A DNA stretch of 64,000 nt, taken from positions 1 to 64,000 of the forward strand of contig CACPDC010000003.1 of NCBI GenBank assembly GCA_902632595.1, given 5' to 3'. The stretch comes from an uncultured SAR116 cluster alpha proteobacterium. Its GTDB lineage: Bacteria; Pseudomonadota; Alphaproteobacteria; Puniceispirillales; Puniceispirillaceae. Numbering within the stretch: position 1 is the first letter of the stretch; the number at the start of each line of letters is the position of its first letter. Shown here piece after piece: positions 43,023-57,242 of this stretch. The notes under the pieces were generated by a model. That model made no database searches. It worked only from the letters and a program-made list of their open reading frames with translations, and was not told where the DNA came from. The translations under genes and the position numbers were made by a program.

Positions 43023-44488
43023 GTAACCTCTTTTTGCTGAAAACAGGAAAAATATTCGCAAATCTTGCTAGTTAGTTTGTTAGCAATTGAAATTTTACTT
43101 TTGGCTTCCCAATATAGAGATTCTTTATCTGAGATGAAAAAGATTTCATTACTATCAGAATTGAAGACTGAGGCGCTAGATTGAAAAATTGGATTTGCTA
43201 AAATCCAATCAGCATTTTTTATTTTTCTCTTATTTTTTGCATTAGTTTCCAGATTGTCCGTTTCTGCAGCAAACCCTATCACTAGTTTTGGTCTGGATGG
43301 GTGATGTCCAATAAAAGATAGAATGTCCGGTGTTTTTGTGAGACTAATTTTAGGATTTGTTTCTGGTGTTTTTTTTATCTTTTTATTTGCTACTTTGATT
43401 GGTTTCCAATCAGAAACAGCAGCAGCGCAAATCACACAATCTGCGTTTATCTCTTTTTCACATGCCTCCTTCATCTGATCAGCTGTTTCAACTTGAATAA
43501 GCCGAACCCCACCCGGTGTTTCTAAATTGACTGGCCCCGAGATAAGGCAAACTGACGCTCCCGCCGCAGCGCAACTAGCTGCTATTGCATATCCTTGTTT
43601 TCCAGATGAGCGATTCCCAACAAAGCGAACCGGGTCAATCGGTTCAAAAGTTGGTCCCGCAGTTATTAGAATTTGGATACCGTCCAATAATTTTAGATGC
43701 TCTAAATTATTATTGTTGACTTTTTTATTTACTTTTTTTTGAAGCGCCATTTGTATTTCTGAAATAATATATCCCGTTTCCGCAAATCTTCCAGAACCAA
43801 TCTCTCCGCAAGCAGTATTTCCGTCATCAGGACCCAGAAATCTAAAGCCTCTACTTAGGAGGGTAGCGCAATTGTCCTTTGTTGCAATGTTTGACCACAT
43901 CTGAGGGTTCATTGCAGGGGCTATATAGATTGGAGCATTTGTAACAAGACAAATGGTGCTCGCTAGGTCATCGGCCAAACCATTCGCTAACTTACCTATA
44001 AAATTGGCCGTTGCTGGAGCAACTAAAATTAAATCCGCTTTACGAGCAAGTTGGATATGACCCATTTCCTGTTCTTCCGTAAAATCAAACATCTCTGAAT
44101 AGACTTTATTGCCAGAGAGAGCAGTTACAGATAAGGGGGTTATAAATTTTTTAGCCGACTCGGTCATTACAGAAGTAATTGAGAAGTCAAAGTCTTTTAA
44201 TCTTCGAATAAGCTCAAGAGCTTTATATGCCGCAATACCGCCAGTTATAATAAGCAATATTTCTAAATTTTGATTCTCATTTTTGAAACTGATTTTCAAG
44301 TTATGTGGGTCAAGATTAAATCCAAATTGGGGAGCTATTTTAGACAATTTCCTAGCTTGAATTAAAGGTAGGTGTTTTCGTGTTCGATAGTTGCTAAGAG
44401 CGCTCGGGCCAACACCAAGTAACTTTTGAAGTTTTTCAGCACCCCCAAAAACATCAATCAAAAAGTCTAGTGTATCATGATAATCCAT
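43019..44488 (-). CDS. coaBC: Bifunctional CoaBC (PPCDC / PPC synthetase) with N-terminal HTH-like domain
   Basis: CoaB/C motifs: [60 protein letters not shown]-terminal ~65 aa ([51 protein letters not shown]) look like a Cro-type HTH. Start set at the ATG at 44488; the listed 44515 start is GTG. Confidence 0.93.
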   Translation of the reverse strand: MDYHDTLDFLIDVFGGAEKLQKLLGVGPSALSNYRTRKHLPLIQARKLSKIAPQFGFNLDPHNLKISFKNENQNLEILLIITGGIAAYKALELIRRLKDFDFSITSVMTESAKKFITPLSVTALSGNKVYSEMFDFTEEQEMGHIQLARKADLILVAPATANFIGKLANGLADDLASTICLVTNAPIYIAPAMNPQMWSNIATKDNCATLLSRGFRFLGPDDGNTACGEIGSGRFAETGYIISEIQMALQKKVNKKVNNNNLEHLKLLDGIQILITAGPTFEPIDPVRFVGNRSSGKQGYAIAASCAAAGASVCLISGPVNLETPGGVRLIQVETADQMKEACEKEINADCVICAAAVSDWKPIKVANKKIKKTPETNPKISLTKTPDILSFIGHHPSRPKLVIGFAAETDNLETNAKNKRKIKNADWILANPIFQSSASVFNSDSNEIFFISDKESLYWEAKSKISIANKLTSKICEYFSCFQQKEVT

Positions 44489-44502
44489 TTTTTCACACTT
44501 TA

Positions 44503-44515
44503 GTGAATAATTCAC
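44503..44515. promoter_or_regulatory. Perfect palindrome GTGAAT-A-ATTCAC upstream of coaBC (candidate operator)
   Basis: Perfect 6+1+6 palindrome between ubiB and coaBC; an additional TTCAC half-site at 44492-44496. Confidence 0.45.
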
Positions 44516-44525
44516 ATGATTGATT

Positions 44526-46046
44526 TTACCTGTAAAAATTTATAAATGCAATGGTTGCTGAGACTCCAGCAATAAACCACCCCATGTAAGATAGGAAAAC
44601 AAATTTTTTAGAGTTATTTTTTTCTGTGTCTTTTTCGTTTGCGTTGCGTTCATACTTCTCAATAATATTAGGCAAAACGCTAAATAAGCGTTCTAAATCT
44701 GAAAAGATGTGTTTTATTCTAAATGCGAATCCTGTTTGAGATTGAACCCAGTCAGAAGCAAGAGGCTTGGCTAAATGCCACATATTAGCTTTTGGATTTA
44801 GACTTCTTGCAACTCCTTCAGCCATTACCATCGTCTTCTGTAGTAAATTAAATTGAGGTTGGACAAAAATATCGAATCTAGCAGAGATTTGTAATATTTG
44901 ACCAAGGGCTTCGCTTAGCTCTATTTCACCAATGGGTTTGTCCATTATAGGATCAACAAGCGCCCTTAAACTTTGTGAAAATAATGCTAAAGAGACAGTT
45001 TCAGGCAACATGCCAGCATCATAGTGTAGCTTCGCTACTTGGTCATAGTCCCGTTCTAGCAGGGATATAAGAAGACTACCTAGGAAAAATTTATCTTCCG
45101 ATTTAAGACTACCCATGATGCCAAAATCGATTGGTACAAGCATTCCATCAGAGGTCACAAATATATTTCCAGGATGCATATCTGCATGAAAGTACCCATC
45201 TCTAAATACCTGGTTAAAAAAACTTGTTGCAGCCTTATTAGTTATATCATCAATTTTGTGACCCGCGGCGATGAGGCCATCTACATCATCAATTCGAAGC
45301 CCGGAGATCCATTCAGACACAAGAATATTTTCACTTGTGAGACTGTTTTCAATCCACGGTACCCTTATTCCTGAATCAGCTAGCAAATTATCACGTAATT
45401 TTCCTCCGGCAGCTGCTTCCATTCGCATGTCAAGTTCAAGTTCAGATAATTGCTTAAACTGTTCCACCGCTATTACAAGCCGCAATCGTTTCAGTTTTGG
45501 TGCAATAAACTCCATTATTTTGGCAAGCGCACCAAATAGTGCTATATCTGTAGCCATACGTTTATGAATGTTGGGCCGAAGTATTTTGACGGCAACGTTC
45601 CGTCCATCAATAAGCTGCGCTTTATGCACCTGGGCAACAGAGGCTGCAGCAACGGGATCTTCATCGAAATGGGCAAAAATTTCTCCCAGCTTTTTACCCG
45701 TCTCTCTTTCAATTGTCTCTTTTACTCTTTGATAGGAAAAAGCTGGGAGACTGTCTTGAAGTAAGACAAGTCCGCGCGCGATATCTGGTCCAAGTAAATC
45801 TGCTCGTGTGGAGAGAGCTTGTCCAAATTTAATGAAAACTGGCCCTAATTTCTGCAGAGCAATACAAAGCGTTTCGCCAGCGTTTTTCCTACTATTTCTT
45901 CCTGCAATAAGAAAATCTACGAAGCTAAAAAACCCTTTCTGCCAACTGGGAAGTGGCGCCAATCTGCTAACATGACCGAGGACACCGGCTCGTCCCAGCA
46001 CAAATCCAATATAGGGTATTCTCAACATCGCAATTATGAACGGCAT
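44526..46046 (-). CDS. ubiB: Ubiquinone biosynthesis protein kinase-like UbiB
   Basis: LGPVFIKFGQALSTRADLLGPD KxGQ motif; PVAAASVAQVHKA; GYFHADMHPGNIF; VPIDFGIMG. Confidence 0.96.
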   Translation of the reverse strand: MPFIIAMLRIPYIGFVLGRAGVLGHVSRLAPLPSWQKGFFSFVDFLIAGRNSRKNAGETLCIALQKLGPVFIKFGQALSTRADLLGPDIARGLVLLQDSLPAFSYQRVKETIERETGKKLGEIFAHFDEDPVAAASVAQVHKAQLIDGRNVAVKILRPNIHKRMATDIALFGALAKIMEFIAPKLKRLRLVIAVEQFKQLSELELDMRMEAAAGGKLRDNLLADSGIRVPWIENSLTSENILVSEWISGLRIDDVDGLIAAGHKIDDITNKAATSFFNQVFRDGYFHADMHPGNIFVTSDGMLVPIDFGIMGSLKSEDKFFLGSLLISLLERDYDQVAKLHYDAGMLPETVSLALFSQSLRALVDPIMDKPIGEIELSEALGQILQISARFDIFVQPQFNLLQKTMVMAEGVARSLNPKANMWHLAKPLASDWVQSQTGFAFRIKHIFSDLERLFSVLPNIIEKYERNANEKDTEKNNSKKFVFLSYMGWFIAGVSATIAFINFYR

Positions 46047-46783
46047 TAATCTAACTTCCAGCCAGAGTGAATTGTTGCAATTCCTCCAGAAAGGCTCCTT
46101 ACTTTAATTTGTACCAAACCTGCATCCGCCATCATTGTACAAAGTTCAGATTGAGAAGGAAATTTTCGGATAGACTCAACTAGATAAATATAAGAGTGCA
46201 TATCTCCAGCAACTAATTGACCAACTTTTGGGAGTATATTAAATGACCACATATCATATAGACTGGATAGTAAGGGGTTTTTTACATGCGAAAACTCAAG
46301 GCAGCAAAATCTACCCCCAGGTTTCAAAATACGAACTATCTGCTTTAAAGCCAGCTCTCTATCTGGCACATTTCTGAGTCCAAACGCTATAGTTGCTCTA
46401 TCAACGCTATTATCTTTAAGTGGAATTGATTGAGCATCTCCTATTACCCAAGCGAGTTTGGACCGAAATTTATTTATCTCTCTTCGTCTTTGACCTTCAG
46501 CCATCATTTTTTCATTTATATCTATTACGTGGGCAAATTGACCTCCTCGCTGTAAAAATCGCACCGCTATGTCACCTGTTCCGCCGGCCAAATCTGCTAG
46601 TGTTTGATTTGGGCGTGGCGCCATCCAGTCTAGCAAAGTCTCTTTCCACAAACGATGTACACCAAGGCTAATCAGGTCATTCATAATATCATATGAAGAT
46701 GCTACCGAATCGAATACGTCGTTTACTAAACCTTGCTTTTGTTCCATTTCTACCTCTCGGTAGCCAAAGTCAATTTTTTTCAT
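46046..46783 (-). CDS. ubiE: Ubiquinone/menaquinone biosynthesis C-methyltransferase UbiE
   Basis: VFDSVASSYDIMNDLISLGVHRLWK; DLAGGTGDIA; FGLRNVPD; adjacent to ubiB. Confidence 0.97.
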   Translation of the reverse strand: MKKIDFGYREVEMEQKQGLVNDVFDSVASSYDIMNDLISLGVHRLWKETLLDWMAPRPNQTLADLAGGTGDIAVRFLQRGGQFAHVIDINEKMMAEGQRRREINKFRSKLAWVIGDAQSIPLKDNSVDRATIAFGLRNVPDRELALKQIVRILKPGGRFCCLEFSHVKNPLLSSLYDMWSFNILPKVGQLVAGDMHSYIYLVESIRKFPSQSELCTMMADAGLVQIKVRSLSGGIATIHSGWKLD

Positions 46784-46949
46784 TATCTAAAAATTTCGTT
46801 GTACTTCTTGAACCTGCACTCATTTATTGAGTTTCCTATTAACAATACTATATTTTGTTATGATATAGGTCGAAATCATAATTTCCAAAATTCACTTAAT
46901 TTGTTTGTGATGTTGTTATAACAGGATAACGTAAAAAGAGTAAATGTAA

Positions 46950-47771
46950 TTGCCAGAGTTACCAGAAGTAGAGACAGTTAAACGTGGAATTACGCCCATA
47001 ACTACGGGGAAAAAAATCACAAGCATCTTTGTAGGAAAAAAAGATTTGCGTTGGCCTATACCAAAATCAATTAAAAAAGATTTGAGAGGGTTGACCTGCA
47101 AAGAGCCAAAAAGACGCGGCAAATATATTCTGATTCCGCTGTCCAATAAACAAATTTTGCTTTCACATCTCGGTATGTCAGGGTCCTTTCGGATCTATTC
47201 AAATCGCCCAAAATTCCAAAAACATGATCATTTTGCGTTAGGATTTGAAAGTGACGAATGGCTAGTTTTCGGCGACCCAAGAAGATTTGGCTACATTGAC
47301 GTATTTAGTGAGGAGTATGTAACATCACATAGATTTTTGAAAAACCTTGGAGTTGAGCCTCTTAGTAATGACTTTAATTCTGATTATCTAATGGCAAGGA
47401 CAGCAGGTAAAAACTGCACAATTAAATCCTTTCTTCTAGACCAGACAAAAATAGCCGGCATTGGTAATATTTACGCATCAGAAGCACTGTTCGATGCAAA
47501 AATCTCGCCAAAACGTCAAGCAAAGACGATTAAAGGAAAAAGGGCGAAAAGGCTTGTAACTTCTATTAAAACAATTTTACTTCAAGCGATTGAGGCTGGA
47601 GGAACCAGTCTTCGCAATCATATTCAACCAAGGGGAGAATTAGGTTATTTTGTTCAATCACTAAAGATTTATGGAAGGTCTGGTAATCCATGCTTTAATT
47701 GTGGCTCTGTAGTCAAGGAGTTTAAACAAACAGGTCGAACTACGTTTTATTGTAGCTTGTGTCAACGTTGA
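46950..47771 (+). CDS. mutM: Formamidopyrimidine-DNA glycosylase
   Basis: PELPEVETVKRG N-terminus with catalytic Pro directly after a TTG start; C-terminal zinc finger CFNCG...CSLCQR; RRGKYILI; GIGNIYASEALF. Confidence 0.97.
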   Translation: MPELPEVETVKRGITPITTGKKITSIFVGKKDLRWPIPKSIKKDLRGLTCKEPKRRGKYILIPLSNKQILLSHLGMSGSFRIYSNRPKFQKHDHFALGFESDEWLVFGDPRRFGYIDVFSEEYVTSHRFLKNLGVEPLSNDFNSDYLMARTAGKNCTIKSFLLDQTKIAGIGNIYASEALFDAKISPKRQAKTIKGKRAKRLVTSIKTILLQAIEAGGTSLRNHIQPRGELGYFVQSLKIYGRSGNPCFNCGSVVKEFKQTGRTTFYCSLCQR

Positions 47772-47810
47772 TTCCTGTTACAATTATCATTACCGGCTAG
47801 GACTTATGGG

Positions 47811-48212
47811 ATGTTTAATTTGAAATATTTAATGGTGTTACCTAAAAATCGAATTGTTATGATAATAGCAATTTTGTTTGCAACAATTTACGTTTCAAAA
47901 AGCGTGTTTTGTGAAGAAAAAAAAAGTATAATTTTTATCGATGACATACCGCTGATAGATACGATGAGCGTTGAACCCGAACTTAGTTTTAGTTTTGATT
48001 CTCCATCTGGTCGCATAATGATTTTAATTGGTACTTCCCATGATAACGAAGATTTAATCAAGCAATTTTACCGTCAAGTGATGCCAACACTTGGTTGGGA
48101 ATTGGTGGGGGATCAATACCAAAAGGGGGAAGAGAAATTTCAAATAATATCCTCTCAAAAACAGGACGGTTTAATTTGGCGCTTAACTATATCGCCTTTA
48201 AACGCTGAGTGA
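47811..48212 (+). CDS. Conserved hypothetical exported protein
   Basis: N-terminal signal-like segment, PSGRIMILIGTSHDNEDLIKQFYRQVMPTLGWELVGDQYQK; between mutM and rpsT. Confidence 0.6.
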   Translation: MFNLKYLMVLPKNRIVMIIAILFATIYVSKSVFCEEKKSIIFIDDIPLIDTMSVEPELSFSFDSPSGRIMILIGTSHDNEDLIKQFYRQVMPTLGWELVGDQYQKGEEKFQIISSQKQDGLIWRLTISPLNAE

Positions 48213-48308
48213 ACCCAGTAAATTCATCTTAAAAAGGTATTTATAGCTTGACTTGTCTACTGGTTCAGTCATATACAACCCCAAATTTAAAAACGTGGAT
48301 GGTAATAG

Positions 48309-48584
48309 ATGGCGAACCATAAGTCAGCAAAAAAAAGAATACGTAGAAATTTAGCGAGAGCAGAAATCAACAAATCTAGAATAAGCCGTATTCGTACCTT
48401 TATAAAGAAAGTTGAGTCTGCTATTGGGTCAGGTGATGCTGAGAAAGCTACAAACGCTTTAAAACAGGCCCAACCAGAAATCATGCGAGGTGTTAGTAAA
48501 GGTGTTTTGCATAAGAATACAGCTTCAAGAAAGATATCACGACTCGCAGCTAGCGTTAAAAATATTTCGTTGAAAGCTAGTTAA
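48309..48584 (+). CDS. rpsT: 30S ribosomal protein S20
   Basis: [36 protein letters not shown]...[16 protein letters not shown]. Confidence 0.98.
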   Translation: MANHKSAKKRIRRNLARAEINKSRISRIRTFIKKVESAIGSGDAEKATNALKQAQPEIMRGVSKGVLHKNTASRKISRLAASVKNISLKAS

Positions 48585-48626
48585 AATAGAGTGTAAATAG
48601 GAAAAAATTTTTTTTCTTTTGATATA

Positions 48627-48651
48627 AGAGGGTTCTGGCCCTCTTTTTTTT
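48627..48651 (+). terminator. Rho-independent terminator of rpsT
   Basis: AGAGGG-TTCTGG-CCCTCT hairpin followed by T7. Confidence 0.88.
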
Positions 48652-48844
48652 GCCTAAGGTATTTCATGTTTAAACTGATTCGTTTTTGTAACAGCTTGAA
48701 TCTTTTAAATAACTAATTTTTTTCCATAAAGCAGCCAAACAGATGTCAAGAGCTTAATTGTTATTTAAATATATTTATTTACCTTTTTGCTTTAGATTCT
48801 AGCTTGATCAAAAGTTTGATAAACGGGTATCCTACTTCGGTATT

Positions 48845-50368
48845 GTGGTCAGAATAGTTACATCACCAAAATTTCATATATCTTGTCAGGAACACCTTTT
48901 GGAAAAAGATTTTTATAAAAAAGAAGAAATAAATTCTACTGACAAGGGAAATAAAACCCTAGTTGAAAATCTGAAAAATAGTGATTCGAACAAAATTGAA
49001 TCTGACAAGCCAAATGTTGTCTGGAAAGTTTTAAGTGAACAGATACGAAAAGATATCGGTGAAACGGCTTGGCGGAATTGGATTAAACCTCTTGAATTTG
49101 AATGTTTGGACGAAGAAATAATTTACTTGAAATCATCAAGTAAATTGGTTCGAGACAGAGTGAAATCACACTATTCAGACAAATTAAGAATTGTTGCCAA
49201 AAGTTTATCATTGCCAGTGTCTGATTTTGATATAAATTGGACCGAATCTTCAGTATTAATGAATTTGCACGAAGCACCTTCCAGCAAAGCACCGCGAATA
49301 ACAGAAATGAAGGAAACGACGTCTAACAATAATGCTATATCCTCTACACACGGTTTGGATCCCCGGTTTACATTTTCAAATTTCTTTGTTGGCAAGCCAA
49401 ACGAGTTGGCGTTTGCTGCAGCGAGACGTGTCGTTGAGAGTGCTACGGCAGCTTTTAACCCCTTGTTTCTATATAGCGGTGTTGGTTTGGGTAAAACACA
49501 TCTAATGCATGCAATAGCTTGGGAGATCAATGCGCGTCAGCCAAATCGCAAAGTGATGTATCTTTCGGCTGAAAAATTTATGTATCGTTTCATCCAGGCC
49601 TTAAGACATCAGGACACTATGACTTTTAAAGAACAATTTCGTTCGGTTGATGTGTTAATGATAGACGATGTGCAATTTATTTCTGGAAAAGAATCAACTC
49701 AAGAAGAGTTTTTTCACACATTCAACGCATTGGTAGATGAAGGAAAACAGGTTGTTTTGTCCGCTGATAAATCACCAACTGATTTATCGGGTATGGAAGA
49801 ACGTCTTAGAAGTCGCCTAGGATGGGGGATGGTTGCTGACATTCATGCTACAACCTATGAGTTGAGGCTTGGAATTCTCATTTCTAAAAGAGACTCGGTT
49901 GCCGTAAGTGTGCCTGATACAGTCCTTGAATTTTTAGCTCGTAAAATTACCAGTAATATACGGGAGTTAGAGGGTGCATTTAATAGGATTGTAGCTCATG
50001 CAAGCCTTGTTGGCAGAACTATTACTGTTGAAATGGCGCGTGAAACTTTGTCCGATCTCATAAGAGCTTCTAGTCGTCGTGTTACAATTGATGATATACA
50101 GAAACAGGTCTCGAAACATTTCTCCATAAGAACATCGGATATGTTTTCAGCAAGGCGCGCAAGGTCTATTGCAAGACCGCGCCAAATAGCAATGTATCTT
50201 GCGAAAAACTTAACAACATCATCTTATCCCGAAATCGGTAGAAAGTTTGGTGGGAGAGACCATACAACTATCATGCATGCTGTAAAAAAGGTAGAAGAGT
50301 TGCTCATCAATGATAGCGAAATGTGCGACGATGTAGAATTGCTACGCTCGTTATTATCTGATAATTAA
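48845..50368 (+). CDS. dnaA: Chromosomal replication initiator protein DnaA
   Basis: FVVGKPNELAF-like segment (FFVGKPNELAFAAARRV), YSGVGLGKTHLMHAIAWE Walker A, DDVQFISGKESTQEEFFHTFNAL, C-terminal FGGRDHTTIMHAVKKVEEL; GTG start, exact start uncertain. Confidence 0.98.
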   Translation: MVRIVTSPKFHISCQEHLLEKDFYKKEEINSTDKGNKTLVENLKNSDSNKIESDKPNVVWKVLSEQIRKDIGETAWRNWIKPLEFECLDEEIIYLKSSSKLVRDRVKSHYSDKLRIVAKSLSLPVSDFDINWTESSVLMNLHEAPSSKAPRITEMKETTSNNNAISSTHGLDPRFTFSNFFVGKPNELAFAAARRVVESATAAFNPLFLYSGVGLGKTHLMHAIAWEINARQPNRKVMYLSAEKFMYRFIQALRHQDTMTFKEQFRSVDVLMIDDVQFISGKESTQEEFFHTFNALVDEGKQVVLSADKSPTDLSGMEERLRSRLGWGMVADIHATTYELRLGILISKRDSVAVSVPDTVLEFLARKITSNIRELEGAFNRIVAHASLVGRTITVEMARETLSDLIRASSRRVTIDDIQKQVSKHFSIRTSDMFSARRARSIARPRQIAMYLAKNLTTSSYPEIGRKFGGRDHTTIMHAVKKVEELLINDSEMCDDVELLRSLLSDN

Positions 50369-50421
50369 ATTGATACTAAAGATCTTTCATTTAGCGACAT
50401 CTTGTTGCTTAAGGGGATTGG

Positions 50422-50439
50422 CATACAACATTTTGTATG
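50422..50439. promoter_or_regulatory. Inverted repeat in the dnaN 5' region
   Basis: CATACAA-CATT-TTGTATG, 7-bp perfect arms, 42 nt upstream of the likely dnaN ATG. Confidence 0.45.
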
Positions 50440-50481
50440 TCAAAATAGTATAAATCACCTGATCTTATGGTGGAGGTAGAA

Positions 50482-51585
50482 ATGAAATTAGCTATTGATC
50501 GCATGAATTTATTGCGCCCGCTTAGCCATATCAATTCTGTGGTTGAGCGACGAAATACTATACCTATTTTATCAAACGTTGTCTTGAAAGCAGGGTCTCA
50601 AAAATTGTCACTTACAGCAACTGATATGGATATGGATATTGTCACCACTACTACATGTTCGATATCAAACGAGGGAGCAACAACAATTCCAGCTCACTTA
50701 TTATTTGAAATTGTAAAAAAGTTGCCAGAGGGTTCTGAAGTTCAAATTCAAGTGGCTGATGGTCATGCCCAAATTAGCTCTGGGAGGTCAAACTTTAAAT
50801 TGCCAACATTACCTATCGAAGATTTTCCAGCTATAAACAGCTCAGATATGCGAGTTAAATTCTCGATTGCTCCACCAGATTTAAGAAATCTTGTTGATAC
50901 TACAAAGTTTGCAGTGTCTATGGAGGAAACCAGGTATTATTTAAATGGCATTTATATGCATATTTCAGATACGACTAATTTAACAGCCGTAGCAACAGAC
51001 GGTCACAGACTTGCATTATCACAGATGAAAGCCCCCTCTGGTTCAGAGAGCATGCCTTCTGTTATTTTACCTCGTAAGGCAGTTCTGGAACTTCGAAAAC
51101 TATTGGATGATGAGTCGCAAGAAATAGACATGCGATTATCAGAGAGTCGAGCTGAATTTAGTGTTGGAGATATAAGGCTCACCACAAAATTGATTGATGG
51201 GTCTTTTCCAGATTACAAACGCGTAATTCCAACTGGAAATGACAAAATAATTTCAATTAACGTAGACTTACTAAGTGCTGCTGTGGATAGAGTATCAACT
51301 ATAGCCTCAGACAAGTCGCGTGCCATTAAACTCAACATAGGTTCTGGTCAATTGGTGTTATCAGCAACTAATCCAGATGCATCAAGCGCAACTGAAACGC
51401 TTGAGATTGAATATGAGGGAGAGACAATAGACATTGGTTTTAACGCCAGATATCTTATGGATATTTTAACTCAAATAAAAGGTGAGGTCATAGCGATAGA
51501 ACTTGCAGATTCTGGCTCTCCAAGCCTGCTTCGTGACCCTGAAGATGATGCAAACATTTTTGTGTTGATGCCAATGAGAGTTTAG
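50482..51585 (+). CDS. dnaN: DNA polymerase III beta sliding clamp
   Basis: MKLAIDRMNLLRPLSHINSVVERRNTIPILSNVVL; YLNGIYMH; ATDGHRLAL; C-terminal FVLMPMRV; SD GGAGG at 50472-50476. Confidence 0.98.
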   Translation: MKLAIDRMNLLRPLSHINSVVERRNTIPILSNVVLKAGSQKLSLTATDMDMDIVTTTTCSISNEGATTIPAHLLFEIVKKLPEGSEVQIQVADGHAQISSGRSNFKLPTLPIEDFPAINSSDMRVKFSIAPPDLRNLVDTTKFAVSMEETRYYLNGIYMHISDTTNLTAVATDGHRLALSQMKAPSGSESMPSVILPRKAVLELRKLLDDESQEIDMRLSESRAEFSVGDIRLTTKLIDGSFPDYKRVIPTGNDKIISINVDLLSAAVDRVSTIASDKSRAIKLNIGSGQLVLSATNPDASSATETLEIEYEGETIDIGFNARYLMDILTQIKGEVIAIELADSGSPSLLRDPEDDANIFVLMPMRV

Positions 51586-51596
51586 TAATTAGTTTT

Positions 51597-56516
<4,920 letters not shown>

Positions 56517-56520
<4 letters not shown>

Positions 56521-57056
56521 AATTAATGAATTTAGGAAAAGTATTAATTTTGGATGATGATAAAATTCTTTTGCGAAGACTTACGAAGTCTTTGGATTCC
56601 TTTGGTTTTCATGTGACCGCAGTTTCGTCAATACGAGAAGCAGAAGAACATATAGGTAATGCGAAATTTGACTCAGCTGTTCTTGATTTAAAATTAGAGG
56701 ATGGAAGTGGACTCTCCATTGTGAAAAAAATCTCTTCGATAAATCCGAAATGCAGGGTAATAATGCTTACCGGCTTTGGTAACATCGCAACAGCAGTTGC
56801 TGCGATGAAAGTGGGAGCTATTGATTACCTACCAAAACCTGCCAGTGCAGAGCAAATAAAAAATGCACTTATACATTATGACAATCCCTTGCCTCCACCA
56901 CCGGATAATCCGATGTCAGCAGATAGAGTCAGATGGGAGCATATTCAACGAGTATTCGAACAGTGTAATCGAAATGTCTCTGAAACAGCAAGAAGGCTAA
57001 AAATGCATCGTCGTACTTTGCAACGCATTCTTGCAAAACATGCGCCGAAAAGTTAA
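56517..57056 (+). CDS. regA: RegA/PrrA/ActR-type response regulator
   Basis: Receiver domain (ILDDDKILLRRL, AVLDLKLEDGSGL, MLTGFGNIATAVAAMKVGAIDYLPKPA) and Fis-type HTH (NVSETARRLKMHRRTLQRILAKHAP). Confidence 0.94.
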
Positions 57057-57242
57057 TGCGGACCATTTGGGTATTTTTGTTGGTAAAATTGTTTTAAGTT
57101 ACCTCCATAAATTGAAGTTTGCCATTTCAGTTACCAGTGGTGTAAGCTTTTGATTCACAAAAGTCTCAAATGTTTCTGGAATTAACTATAAAAATAATTT
57201 TAATAGCAATGTTTTGCAAATGCTCACACATGAGTTCTCAGA

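Noticed and set aside
48585-48844. Possible oriC with DnaA boxes next to dnaA
   Set aside because: No TTATCCACA-like box found by eye; AT-richness alone is not sufficient in this genome.
57057-57242. Possible ncRNA in the 186-nt gap after regA
   Set aside because: AT-rich with no clear hairpin plus T-tract or conserved motif visible.
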